DNA from: Campylobacterota bacterium
GTDB taxonomy: Bacteria; Campylobacterota; Campylobacteria; Campylobacterales; Sulfurimonadaceae
DNA length: 23,820 bases
Direction of reading: 5' to 3'
Assembly: GCA_013153755.1 (NCBI GenBank)
Contig: JAADDU010000001.1
Span: forward strand, 1-23,820
The notes beneath the pieces are model-generated. The model saw nothing but the letters and a program-made list of their open reading frames with translations, made no database searches and was not told the origin of the DNA. This document shows, one piece after another, positions 17,229-23,820 of the stretch; the first letter of the stretch is position 1, and each line of letters begins with the position of its first letter. Position numbers and translations under genes: made by a program.

Positions 17229-19634
17229 ATGAAAAATATACTACTTTTACTACTTCTTTTCTCCTCTTTTCTTTTTGCTACAAATGGATGTTTAAGCTGT
17301 CATAAGGGTATAGAAGATATCAGAGATAGAGATTCTGGTATGATGAGGGCTATCTTAGAAGTAGCCAAAAAATCTGGATATGAAGGAAATGACTGTATAG
17401 TTTGTCATGGTGGTAATCCAGATGCAAAAAAACAAAAAGAAGCCCATGCATCTACTGTTGAGTACTTTAAAACTCATAAAGGTCCAAAAGAGTTCTATCC
17501 TGCACCTGCAAGTACATGGGTAAATGAAAACACTTGTGGAATGTGCCATCCAAACCAAGTAAAAGCTCAAATGAACTCACTTATGATGAGTGAACAGGGT
17601 AAAATCCAAGGAGCTTTATGGAGTTTTGGAGGCAAAGAGGGTTACAAACACAATATAGGAAATTATGCTACTAAAAATCCAAAAAATAAAGATGAAAGAC
17701 TAGGAACAGAGATATACAAAAAGTATATGCAAAAACTCTCCACTATGGAGCCTCAAGCATTTCCAAAAGAGATGAAAAAACTTCCAGATGCACCAACTGT
17801 TGAGGAGATACACAAAGACCCATCTTTAGCAGTTTATACATACCTAAGACAAGAGTGTTTGAGGTGTCATACTGGCTCAAAAGGTCGCTCACGAAGAGGT
17901 GATTATAGAGGGATTGGGTGTTCATCTTGCCATATACCTTACTCAAATGAGGGGTTTTATGAGGGTAATGATAAAAACATATCTAAAAAAAGAGGTCATC
18001 TGTTAACTCACCAAATTCAAAGTTCAAGAAAAGTAAAAGTAAATATACACGACATAAACTACTCAGGTGTACCTGTTGAGACTTGTTCAACTTGCCATAA
18101 CCGTGGAAAACGCATAGGTGTATCTTACCAAGGGCTTATGGAGACTGCATATAGTGCTACTTTTGATGCTCATGGAGAGGCTCAACCAAAACTTCATACA
18201 AAACGCTACCTTCACATGAAAGAAGATATTCACTACCAAAAAGGGATGGTATGTCAAGATTGTCACACATCAAACGATTTGCACGGAGATGGCTTTTTAA
18301 GTGGTGCAAATGCTGGAGCAGTTGAAGTTGAGTGTCAAGATTGTCATGGTACTACTAAAAAATATCCATGGGAACTTCCCATAGGTTACTCAGATGAGTT
18401 TAATACAACTGAAGCAACTGGAGAACCAAGAGGTGTAGCTCAAAGTGTAGCAGAGTACTTAAAACAAGGTTATGTTTCTGATAAAGAGGATGGTTTCATC
18501 CTAACTGCAAGGGGTAACCCACTACCAAAAGCAGTTAAAAAAGGTAACAAAATACTACTGCATCTAGCTTCTGGAAAAGATATAGAGCTAAAACCTCTTA
18601 AACTTCTAAAAGAGAGTGAAGCATTATCTAAAAAAGCACTTGTTGCTATGGATAGTATAGAATCTCACACTTCAAAAATGGAGTGTTACACTTGTCATGC
18701 TACATGGGCACCACAATGTTACGGATGCCATGTAAAGATAGACTATAGTGGTGGTAAAACAAACCCAGACTACCTAAAGGCTTCACACGACCATGACATA
18801 CATGGAACAACCGGAGATATGAGGAACTTAAAAGATTATCTTGTTGCAGGTAAAGTAACAGAGACTAGAAGTTATCTTAGATGGGAAGACCCTGCACTTG
18901 CTCAAAATGGTGAGGGTAGAATCTCTCCTGTTATACCTGGTTGTCAAACAACCATAACAGTTATAGGAAAAGATGGTAAAGCATTACTTCAAAATCATAT
19001 ATTTAAAATCCCAAATGTAGAGGGTGCTGGAGATGAGGGGCAAAATGCTATAGATATGGCACCTGTTCAACCTCATACCATACAAAAAAAAGCAAGAGAG
19101 TGTGAGAGTTGTCACTCCTCTGCCAAAGCTTTAGGGCTTGGTGTTGGTGGTGGAGAGCTAAATGAAGATCCGAGTAAAACTACTATCATAGATATAATGA
19201 CTCCAGATAGAAAACTTTTGGCCAAAAAAACAGATGAGCAGATACCTGCCATACCAAATCTTAAACATGATTACTCTCAGTTTATAGATATAAATGGAAC
19301 TCAACTTATGACTGTTGGGCATCATTATAAATTATCTCAACCATTAAACAAAGTTCAAAGAGATAAGCTTGACCGTCGTGGTGTGTGTTTGTCATGTCAT
19401 CAAGATATTCCAAAAGGAAATTTAGCTATATCTGCCATGACACATATAGCTCAAATGGCAGAGTTACATATAGATAATAAAGAGCATAAATCTATACTAA
19501 ATAAGATTTTAAATCTTGGTGCATGGGTACAGATACTTGGTGCAATCTTTTTCTCTTTACTCTTTATATATCTATTTTATGTAGTATTAATCAAGAAAAA
19601 ACCTATAAATCCTAGAAATGAAGGGTGGAAATAA
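17229..19634 (+). CDS. Dodecahaem cytochrome c with C-terminal membrane anchor
   Basis: 801 residues. A signal peptide (about 1-17) is followed by twelve CxxCH haem sites starting at 21, 56, 103, 210, 231, 286, 342, 369, 486, 497, 625 and 720. There is no CxxCK or long-spaced CX15CH site, which argues against NrfA- or MccA-type active centres. One extra lone cysteine lies at 572. A hydrophobic segment at about 763-788, followed by Lys-Lys-Lys, anchors the C terminus, leaving the haem domain in the periplasm. It should carry electrons between the quinone pool and periplasmic partners, or act as a reductase. I cannot name the substrate; octahaem or tetrathionate-type reductases are remote possibilities. 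It lies 3 bp after nusB and 7 bp before mqnC. Its ribosome site is weak, so translation may be coupled to nusB. Confidence 0.9.
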   Translation: MKNILLLLLLFSSFLFATNGCLSCHKGIEDIRDRDSGMMRAILEVAKKSGYEGNDCIVCHGGNPDAKKQKEAHASTVEYFKTHKGPKEFYPAPASTWVNENTCGMCHPNQVKAQMNSLMMSEQGKIQGALWSFGGKEGYKHNIGNYATKNPKNKDERLGTEIYKKYMQKLSTMEPQAFPKEMKKLPDAPTVEEIHKDPSLAVYTYLRQECLRCHTGSKGRSRRGDYRGIGCSSCHIPYSNEGFYEGNDKNISKKRGHLLTHQIQSSRKVKVNIHDINYSGVPVETCSTCHNRGKRIGVSYQGLMETAYSATFDAHGEAQPKLHTKRYLHMKEDIHYQKGMVCQDCHTSNDLHGDGFLSGANAGAVEVECQDCHGTTKKYPWELPIGYSDEFNTTEATGEPRGVAQSVAEYLKQGYVSDKEDGFILTARGNPLPKAVKKGNKILLHLASGKDIELKPLKLLKESEALSKKALVAMDSIESHTSKMECYTCHATWAPQCYGCHVKIDYSGGKTNPDYLKASHDHDIHGTTGDMRNLKDYLVAGKVTETRSYLRWEDPALAQNGEGRISPVIPGCQTTITVIGKDGKALLQNHIFKIPNVEGAGDEGQNAIDMAPVQPHTIQKKARECESCHSSAKALGLGVGGGELNEDPSKTTIIDIMTPDRKLLAKKTDEQIPAIPNLKHDYSQFIDINGTQLMTVGHHYKLSQPLNKVQRDKLDRRGVCLSCHQDIPKGNLAISAMTHIAQMAELHIDNKEHKSILNKILNLGAWVQILGAIFFSLLFIYLFYVVLIKKKPINPRNEGWK

Positions 19635-19641
19635 TAAACCT

Positions 19642-20691
19642 ATGAAAAGACTTACAAAACAAGAAGCACTAGAGCTTATAAAAAATGCCTCTTTAAAAGA
19701 GCTTGGAGAGATGGCAAGTAAAAGAAAAAAAGAGTTACATCCAAAAGGTATCACTACTTTTGTTGTTGATAGAAACATAAACTACACAAATATCTGTTGG
19801 GTAGATTGTAAATTTTGTGCATTTTATCGCCATGAAAAAGATGCTGATGCTTATGTACTTAGTTTTGATGAGATAGATGCAAAGATAGATGAGCTTTTAA
19901 GTGTTGGTGGAACTCAAATCCTTTTTCAAGGTGGTGTACATCCCAAACTTCAAATAGAGTGGTATGAGGATTTGGTAGAACATATCCATACAAAGTACCC
20001 AACTATAACCATACATGGATTTAGCTCTATCGAGATAGATTTCATCGCTAAAGTATCTCGTATAAGTGTGCATGAAGTTCTAAAAAGACTAAAAGACAAA
20101 GGTTTAGCATCTATCCCTGGTGCTGGAGCTGAGATACTAAGTGACAAAGTTCGTGACATCATAGCACCTAAAAAAATAGACAGTGAAGTGTGGATAGATA
20201 TCCATCGTCAAGCTCACAAGCTAGACATCATGAGTACTGCTACTATGATGTATGGGACTATAGAGAGTGATGAAGATATAATAGAACATTTTGATATGAT
20301 AAGAAAGCTCCAAGATGAAACAGGTGGTTTTCGTGCTTTTATCATGTGGAGTTTCCAATCAGACAACACAGAGCTACTTCGCCAAATCCCAGATATGCCA
20401 AAACCATCTTCAAACCGTTATCTAAGACTTCTAGCCGTTGCAAGACTCTACCTTGACAATGTTCCAAATATTCAAAGTTCATGGGTAACACAAGGTCCAT
20501 ACATAGGGCAAATGGCACTCAGATGGGGAGCAAATGATTTAGGTTCAACTATGATGGAAGAAAATGTTGTAAGTAGTGCAGGAGCCTCATTTTCTATGGC
20601 AAAAGATGAGATGATTGAGCTTATACGAGATATAGATGAAACCCCAGCGATTCGCAATACTGCTTATAAAATATTAGAGATATTTGAGTGA
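19642..20691 (+). CDS. mqnC: Dehypoxanthine futalosine cyclase (radical SAM)
   Basis: 349 residues. A radical-SAM enzyme of the futalosine route to menaquinone, closing the ring of dehypoxanthine futalosine. The cluster motif is CX3CX2C at 52, 56 and 59 (ICWVDCKFCAFYR), characteristic of MqnC with MqnE. Further motifs are ILFQGGVHP, IEWYEDLVEHI, IHGFSSIEIDF, SIPGAGAEIL, APKKI, and a late GANDLGSTMMEENVV. ATG 19642 gives the usual MKRLTKQEAL start. An in-frame ATG at 19618 would add eight residues and overlap the cytochrome gene by 17 bp; neither has a strong ribosome site, so the start is uncertain. The stop TGA overlaps the next ATG. Menaquinone is the quinone expected for the SQR-like enzyme and the cytochrome. 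Confidence 0.93.
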   Translation: MKRLTKQEALELIKNASLKELGEMASKRKKELHPKGITTFVVDRNINYTNICWVDCKFCAFYRHEKDADAYVLSFDEIDAKIDELLSVGGTQILFQGGVHPKLQIEWYEDLVEHIHTKYPTITIHGFSSIEIDFIAKVSRISVHEVLKRLKDKGLASIPGAGAEILSDKVRDIIAPKKIDSEVWIDIHRQAHKLDIMSTATMMYGTIESDEDIIEHFDMIRKLQDETGGFRAFIMWSFQSDNTELLRQIPDMPKPSSNRYLRLLAVARLYLDNVPNIQSSWVTQGPYIGQMALRWGANDLGSTMMEENVVSSAGASFSMAKDEMIELIRDIDETPAIRNTAYKILEIFE

Positions 20692-21971
20692 TGAAATACA
20701 TACTTATACTACTAACTTTAGGACAGATAATAATGGCAACAACAATACAACATATAGATATAAACGGTATAAAAGTACCTTTGATTTTTGAAAATGACAA
20801 AAGATTACCACTTGTAAATATGCAGTTTGTTTTTCAAAATAGTGGAAGCATTACAGACATAAAAACAGCAGGTTTAGCAAAATTTAGTTCAAAAATGATG
20901 AACGAGGGAACAAAAGAACTTGGTTCATCGGCTTTTGCAGAGTCATTAGAAAGTAGAGCTATCCATATATCTGCATCTACTGGTACTGAAACTTTTGTGA
21001 TGGAAGTTAGCTCTTTAAAAGATGAGTTTGACAATGCATTGGATAAGTTTGATTCACTACTAAAAGACCCAAATCTATCACTAGATGCAATGCAAAAAGT
21101 AAAAACAACTACCTTAGGCTCTTTGAGTGCTAAAGTAAATGACTTTGATTATGTAGCATCAACGGGATTAAAATCTATAATCTTTAAAGGCACTCCTCTT
21201 GCAAACCCTTCTCATGGAACATTAGAGAGTGTAAAAAATATAAAACTAGAAGATGTAAAAGAGTTCTTAGTATCGCATCTAGTTAGTAGCAGACTCATAG
21301 TAGTTGTTGGTGGAGATGTAGATATAGAGAGTTTAAAACCTAAAATATCAAAAATCATACAACAGTTACCAAAAGGTAAAATGACACCTCTAAAACATTA
21401 CGACATAACAAAAACACCAACTCAAAGTATCCTAAAAAGAGATACTAAACAAGCATATATCTACTTTGCTTCACCATACAACATAAGTGTAGATGCAGAG
21501 GATTACTACAAGGCGAGAGTTGCGACTTTTATCTTAGGAACTGGTGGTTTTGGTTCAAGACTTATGGAAGAGATAAGAGTTAAAAAAGGTTTAGCTTACT
21601 CAGCCTATGCAAGAGTTAGTGTTAGTAAATCTTCTAACTATATGACTGGTTATTTACAAACAAAACTAGACTCTATGGATGAAGCTAAAAAAACTGTTAT
21701 ACAAGTGATACAAAAGTTTGTAAAAGATGGTGTAACAAAAGATGAACTAGAACAAACTAAAAAGTTTTTACTAGGAAGTGAGCCTTTACGAGTTGAGACT
21801 ATGAGTCAAAGACTAAATAGAACTTTCATGGACTACTACAAAGGCTTTGAACTTGGTCATTCAAAAACAGAACTAGAAAAAATCCAGAATTTAAAACTTA
21901 AAGATTTGAACAAGTTTATAAAAGAGCATCAAGAGATTTTAGAGTTGAGTTTTTGTATAGTTAGTAAGTAG
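20691..21971 (+). CDS. M16-family peptidase-like protein without the HxxEH zinc motif
   Basis: 426 residues with an N-terminal signal peptide (about 1-17). The fold is M16 (pitrilysin/PqqL-like): FVFQNSGSITD, GLAKFSSKMMNEGT where active family members have GLAHxxEHMxxxGT, and a second half with GFGSRLMEEIRVKKGLAYSAYA that keeps the conserved Arg296 and Tyr303. At 64-68 the zinc ligands are Lys64 and Lys68, and the catalytic Glu is Ser67, so this copy should not bind zinc. M16B enzymes often work as a pair of one catalytic and one Arg/Tyr-bearing subunit, so a partner elsewhere is likely. H. pylori has an mqnC-M16 (ymxG) pair as I recall. ATG 20691 overlaps mqnC's TGA; GTG 20688 is an alternative. 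The protein is periplasmic. Confidence 0.9.
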   Translation: MKYILILLTLGQIIMATTIQHIDINGIKVPLIFENDKRLPLVNMQFVFQNSGSITDIKTAGLAKFSSKMMNEGTKELGSSAFAESLESRAIHISASTGTETFVMEVSSLKDEFDNALDKFDSLLKDPNLSLDAMQKVKTTTLGSLSAKVNDFDYVASTGLKSIIFKGTPLANPSHGTLESVKNIKLEDVKEFLVSHLVSSRLIVVVGGDVDIESLKPKISKIIQQLPKGKMTPLKHYDITKTPTQSILKRDTKQAYIYFASPYNISVDAEDYYKARVATFILGTGGFGSRLMEEIRVKKGLAYSAYARVSVSKSSNYMTGYLQTKLDSMDEAKKTVIQVIQKFVKDGVTKDELEQTKKFLLGSEPLRVETMSQRLNRTFMDYYKGFELGHSKTELEKIQNLKLKDLNKFIKEHQEILELSFCIVSK

Positions 21972-22096
21972 GTATGGACAGATATGGATAATACATTCAC
22001 TGTACCAACTAAAATTATTAGAATATGACCTTAGTAATTATATAAAAACCCCATATGCAAAGCATGTAAAAAATAGATTTCTATTCGTATAGAAAA

Positions 22097-22144
22097 ACTG
22101 CTTAGTATATTTTTAAGAGTATTAAATAAAAATATACTAACAGT
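22097..22144. terminator. Hairpin terminator between convergent genes
   Basis: ACTG (22097-22100), a bulged C and a 14-nt arm (22102-22115) pair perfectly with 22127-22140 and CAGT (22141-22144) around an 11-nt loop. On the minus strand TTTTTC follows, giving a Rho-independent terminator for the gene ending at 22149. On the plus strand the stem could also end the mqnC-M16 transcript. A further small hairpin (TTTCTAT 22078-22084 with ATAGAAA 22089-22095) precedes it. Confidence 0.7.
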
Positions 22145-22148
22145 ATGA

Positions 22149-23324
22149 TTAATTTTCTTTTTTTATATCTTCTTCTATCGTTTGTACTTCTTCATCCTGA
22201 GAAGATATATCTTGAGTTTCTTCTTGTTCATTTTCTTGTTGTTGAGTTTCTTCTTGTTGTTGAGTTTCTTCTTCTTGTTGTTGAGGCTCTTCTAAAACTT
22301 CTACTTCTTCGTCTTGAATATAATCTTCTTCTACATAAGGAGTTTCTTCTTTTATCTCTAGTTCACCATCTTTTAAGTCTTCTAAACACTCTTTAGCTAA
22401 AGTTAAAGCATAACGGCTTAGTGGATTTAACTCTCCATTTTCAGTAACTATTTCTGTATTCATAAGTCTTATAATCTCTCTATCTAATATAGCAGCACTT
22501 TGTACTTTTTTACGAGATAGTTCCATGTATTTATCATAATCATTACCCTCTGTATGTAGGATTCTTTTAACAGATGCATTGTATTCTTGTAGGTATAGAT
22601 GTAGAGTATAAAGTGTTGCATCTAAATCTTGTGTATATTTACAAAGAGACATGATTTTGTTTTGTTGTATTTGTTTTGCTAACTTTTGTTCTTGTGCTTG
22701 TTGATGTGCTTCTTGTGTTATTTGTAAATTTTTAGTTGAACGACTATGATAACGAGAAAGACCAAATAAAAGTGCTACAACCATAGAAACAGCACCGATA
22801 AGAATCATACCTTCAAGTGTAGTTCCATGTTCTGGTACTACTATATTTCCATAGTGAGCAAATACAGGGTTTAATACATTTATCGCATCTTCTATAGTTT
22901 TAGGAAGTGCATTTGGATTTATTACAGTTTTACTCATAAATATACCAGCACCTATAAATAAAACTAAAGAGATTACGCCCCAAATAAGACCAACAATGAT
23001 AGATGAAAAACCTCCAGTAGAGATACGAGGAACTTGTACCGGTTCTATGGTTGGAGCTTTTTCATAAAAATTTTCTTTTACATTTTCGAGTTCTTCATCA
23101 CTAAAGGTAACACCTTTATATATGTATTCATAGTTAGATATAGCTTTGTAATGCTCTTCAAAATCTTTAATACTGTTGTTAAGTATCTCTTGACGAAGTT
23201 GAGTATATTTTGAGATATTTTCACAGGCATGGTTGTCATAAGATTGAAGTTCTTTGTCTGTTTCTTTTATCAACTCTTGTGTAGATTGTATGAGTACTTT
23301 AGCCTCTTTGTTCTTTTTTAACAT
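22149..23324 (-). CDS. Membrane protein with two helices and Gln/Glu-rich tail, unknown function
   Basis: 391 residues; I do not recognise a family. Residues 1-100 are charged and helical, probably coiled coil. Two hydrophobic segments lie at about 106-131 and 168-190, separated by a short loop containing IEDAINVLNPV. Residues 195-320 are again helical and charged (AQEQKLAKQIQQNK). The tail 325-391 is extremely acidic, with repeated QQQ and EE(E)T units, for example EEETQQQEETQQQ. No catalytic motif or signal peptide is visible. The layout suits an inner-membrane scaffold or tether with long cytoplasmic parts (inference). The start has only a weak GTGAGA site. A TATAAT on the minus strand (23373-23368) is a candidate promoter. 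The gene ends in the hairpin terminator. Confidence 0.85.
   Translation of the reverse strand: MLKKNKEAKVLIQSTQELIKETDKELQSYDNHACENISKYTQLRQEILNNSIKDFEEHYKAISNYEYIYKGVTFSDEELENVKENFYEKAPTIEPVQVPRISTGGFSSIIVGLIWGVISLVLFIGAGIFMSKTVINPNALPKTIEDAINVLNPVFAHYGNIVVPEHGTTLEGMILIGAVSMVVALLFGLSRYHSRSTKNLQITQEAHQQAQEQKLAKQIQQNKIMSLCKYTQDLDATLYTLHLYLQEYNASVKRILHTEGNDYDKYMELSRKKVQSAAILDREIIRLMNTEIVTENGELNPLSRYALTLAKECLEDLKDGELEIKEETPYVEEDYIQDEEVEVLEEPQQQEEETQQQEETQQQENEQEETQDISSQDEEVQTIEEDIKKEN
22235..22285 (-). repeat. In-gene repeat coding the Gln/Glu/Thr tail
   Basis: CTTGTTGTTGAG occurs at 22235-22246, 22253-22264 and 22274-22285, with steps of 18 and 21 bp. These are multiples of three, so length change by slippage or recombination would keep the frame and vary the number of QQQEE-type units. 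Confidence 0.8.
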
Positions 23325-23367
23325 TTTGTCTCACTTTGTATTTTGTACTTTAGAGTACTTTTATTGG

Positions 23368-23373
23368 ATTATA
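23368..23373 (-). promoter_or_regulatory. -10 element for the two-helix membrane protein gene
   Basis: TATAAT on the minus strand, 43 nt upstream of the ATG at 23324. An inverted repeat GTACT (23345-23349) / AGTAC (23354-23358) lies in the expected leader. It faces the divergent promoter of the next gene. Confidence 0.4.
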
Positions 23374-23468
23374 TGACAATAATGAAATTTTGCTTTATTT
23401 TCCATTAGTTTTGATTATAAAAGTAAAAAAAAATCATATACGCTTCAAAATTACAAATAAAAATAGTG

Positions 23469-23474
23469 TATAAT
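23469..23474 (+). promoter_or_regulatory. -10 element just before the last gene (leaderless candidate)
   Basis: TGTATAATC on the plus strand; the TATAAT ends 8 nt before the ATG at 23483, so transcription should start at or within a few bases of the start codon. No Shine-Dalgarno is visible. Short arms AGTGT (23465-23469) and ACACT (23476-23480) flank the element as an inverted repeat. Confidence 0.5.
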
Positions 23475-23482
23475 CACACTCT

Positions 23483-23820
23483 ATGAATAAAATATTAGAA
23501 AAAATTAATAGTGCAAAACATATTGTTATTTTTAGCGATATAACTCATCTGCCAGTTGCTAGTGCATTGTATTCTCATCTATTAAGATTAGATAAAAAAC
23601 TTTCTTTTGTTTTAAAAACATCATCTATACCATTAGAATTATCTTTTTTACCTTGGTATGATAAGATTAAAACTTCAAAAATTACATCTTATGACTTTTT
23701 GATTGAAGTTGATTTTAATTCTTTTGAGTTTTTTGAGTATTTAAAAGATTCTAATAACAAGATAAATAAAAAAATAGCAACATCACTATATGCAGGGATT
23801 TTAAAAGAGAGTGTGATTAT
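23483..23820 (+). CDS. Possible DHH/NrnA-like phosphoesterase protein, 3' partial
   Basis: 112 visible residues from ATG 23483, open to the window end. It begins MNKILEKINSAKHIVIFSD, which resembles the start of RecJ/NrnA-type phosphoesterases (a helix, then a hydrophobic strand). INKKIATSLYAGILKES near the end resembles the NrnA stretch preceding the tGR-FxF motif. The usual metal-binding PDxDA is replaced by HLPVA, and no DHH motif appears between the two regions, which are closer together than in NrnA. It would therefore be a shortened or degenerate relative if the family call holds. The alternative is an unrelated Campylobacterota protein. The remaining sequence is outside the window. The start has no ribosome site but lies at the expected transcript 5' end. 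Confidence 0.55.
   Translation, partial: MNKILEKINSAKHIVIFSDITHLPVASALYSHLLRLDKKLSFVLKTSSIPLELSFLPWYDKIKTSKITSYDFLIEVDFNSFEFFEYLKDSNNKINKKIATSLYAGILKESVI

Noticed and set aside
17229..19634. Cytochrome as NrfA, MccA sulfite reductase or hydroxylamine oxidoreductase
   Set aside because: No CxxCK or CX15CH haem site is present, and haem number and spacing do not fit those enzymes.
22235..22285. Short regular repeats as a CRISPR array
   Set aside because: The units are 12 bp with 6-9 bp between them, lie in frame inside a gene and encode a low-complexity tail; no spacers or cas genes are present.
22145..22396. Plus-strand frame of 83 residues, Leu/Val-rich
   Set aside because: It is the antisense reading of the Gln/Glu-rich repeat tail of the minus-strand gene and has no ribosome site.

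Overview
The window is AT-rich, tightly packed DNA that reads as a chromosome segment of a Campylobacterota (epsilonproteobacterial) chemolithotroph, most like Sulfurimonas or a relative. Three things point there: the run pyrH-rpoZ-spoT-tyrS-nitronate monooxygenase-like-amidase (an order I remember from Helicobacter pylori), the pairs ribH-nusB and mqnC-M16 peptidase (also Helicobacter-like), and a sulfide:quinone oxidoreductase-type flavoprotein. The genus is inferred from gene content, not from a search.

Left part (1-5700). The 3' part of a PAS-type sensor histidine kinase enters from the left edge. It converges with and overlaps by 6 bp a minus-strand group that, read in its own direction, is: SQR-like flavoprotein, an unannotated 56-residue basic protein, a peptide-deformylase-like membrane protein that has lost all three metal-ligand positions, and a soluble hybrid histidine kinase (HisKA-HATPase-REC-Hpt). 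Upstream of the SQR-like gene lie a -10 element and three exact copies plus one degenerate copy of TTGTGAT at a strict 11-bp period.

Middle (5760-16236). A non-coding stretch of about 360 bp holds a perfect 9-bp-arm palindrome abutting a TATAAT. It is followed by tRNA-Ser(GCU) on the minus strand and then by a seven-gene plus-strand run with gaps of 0-19 bp: pyrH, rpoZ, spoT, tyrS, a nitronate-monooxygenase-like gene, an N-acetylmuramoyl-L-alanine amidase, and a 1015-residue MutS-family protein with a C-terminal HNH nuclease domain. The last gene looks like the MutS7 type known from octocoral mitochondria and giant viruses.

Right part (16363-23820). A second compact run contains ribH, nusB, a membrane-anchored 12-haem cytochrome c, mqnC (menaquinone by the futalosine route) and an M16-family protein without the HxxEH zinc motif. 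An AT-rich hairpin separates it from a convergent minus-strand gene for a two-helix membrane protein with a glutamine/glutamate-rich tail. That gene is divergent from a final partial gene, apparently DHH/NrnA-like but degenerate, which may be expressed from a leaderless mRNA.

The most notable items are the MutS-HNH fusion in the spoT operon, the membrane-fused dead deformylase fold, the TTGTGAT array before the sulfide-oxidation gene, and the unassigned dodecahaem cytochrome.
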